Below are positions 63,854-64,000 of a stretch of DNA of 64,000 nucleotides, in pieces; position 1 is the first letter of the stretch; each line of letters starts with the position of its first letter. The DNA is taken from assembly GCA_022969175.1 (NCBI GenBank), contig JALJPB010000018.1, positions 1 through 64,000 of the forward strand. Direction: 5' to 3'. Origin of the DNA: Colwellia sp. (GTDB lineage: Bacteria > Pseudomonadota > Gammaproteobacteria > Enterobacterales > Alteromonadaceae). The notes beneath the pieces are model-generated. The model had not been told where the DNA came from, made no database searches, and was given only the letters and a program-made list of their open reading frames with translations. A program made the translations under genes and the position numbers.

Positions 63854-64000
63854 TTACAAGGTTTTTCTGTGAGGGATGGCAACATTAGAGAAAATAATGC
63901 CGGCAACTAGCGACATAAATATTAAAAAAGCTTGTGAGCCAATGTCGGGAGAAGCCAGCATATCCTGCCCAGTAACTAAACTATTTAAACCAATATAAAC
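63854..64000 (-). CDS. C-terminal end of an integral membrane protein (partial)
   Basis: Only the last 48 residues are present. They read YIGLNSLVTGQDM ... QAFLIFMSLVAGIIFSNVAIPHRKTL, one hydrophobic helix and a basic tail. The NVxxPHRKxL end resembles threonine/serine exporter-type proteins, but this is weak. The gene begins beyond the right edge. Confidence 0.6.
   Translation of the reverse strand, partial: VYIGLNSLVTGQDMLASPDIGSQAFLIFMSLVAGIIFSNVAIPHRKTL

Overview
The window is chromosomal DNA from a low-GC marine gammaproteobacterium. A Colwellia-like member of the Alteromonadales is my best guess. This is inferred from the AT-rich composition, the YbiT, MscS, RhlE, PepO and CHRD gene types, the many exported proteins and small lipoproteins, and the cold-marine flavour of the gene set. 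No rRNA or tRNA gene is visible to settle it. Genes lie on both strands in short operons. I see no prophage, CRISPR array or intact insertion sequence.

Layout. 1-1.5 kb: start of a YbdL-type aminotransferase and a two-gene outer-membrane lipoprotein operon (OmpA/YiaD-like). 2-3.2 kb: a divergent adenine-type purine riboswitch followed by adenine deaminase. 3.5-5 kb: a lone SF2 helicase. 5.3-7.3 kb: a probable copper-handling cluster (His/Met-rich exported proteins, a DUF411 protein, a monohaem cytochrome c). 7.7-11.4 kb: a PhyH dioxygenase, an MBL-fold lactonase-like enzyme and a Cache-GGDEF diguanylate cyclase. 11.9-20.3 kb: a sigma54 response regulator and histidine kinase, then a sigma54-type promoter and a MacAB-like exporter (adaptor, ATPase, duplicated permease) plus an orphan ATPase paralogue. 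20.8-23.8 kb: a CHRD lipoprotein with a haem-like C-terminus, overlapping a beta-barrel gene with an N-terminal CXXCH. 23.8-31.5 kb: mixed metabolic and regulatory genes, including a radical SAM protein lacking one cluster cysteine, a LysE/LysR pair, MtfA, a class A beta-lactamase and a PaiB-like protein.

31.5-36.2 kb is an AT-rich accessory stretch with repeats, a frameshifted DUF998 gene, small unknown genes, a methyltransferase and two acyl-group or nucleotide enzymes. 36.7-44.4 kb holds a second, divergently arranged copy of the sigma54 kinase/regulator plus MacAB-like exporter. Its intergenic region carries near-identical TGTCCAT-NN-ATGGACA operators, a 16-bp-arm palindrome and a -24/-12 promoter. 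44.5-48.1 kb contains an SGNH hydrolase, a solute-binding protein between two copies of a ~50-bp repeat, transposase debris and a formylglycine-generating-enzyme-like protein. 48.5-52 kb holds YbiT (apparently starting at an ATC codon), a DUF1456 protein and an RhlE-type helicase. 52.5-54.6 kb encodes a large secreted metalloprotease with GEVED domains. It is followed by two tandem hairpins with different stems but the same loop. The rest carries a serine hydrolase, a GIY-YIG-like protein, MscS, an aldo/keto reductase, a dihaem cytochrome-rhodanese fusion, a MarR-GNAT fusion, a PepO-type M13 peptidase and the end of a membrane protein.

The most informative regulatory logic is the repeated pairing of a kinase and sigma54 activator with an adjacent sigma54-promoted MacAB-like exporter, and the adenine riboswitch in front of the adenine-consuming enzyme.
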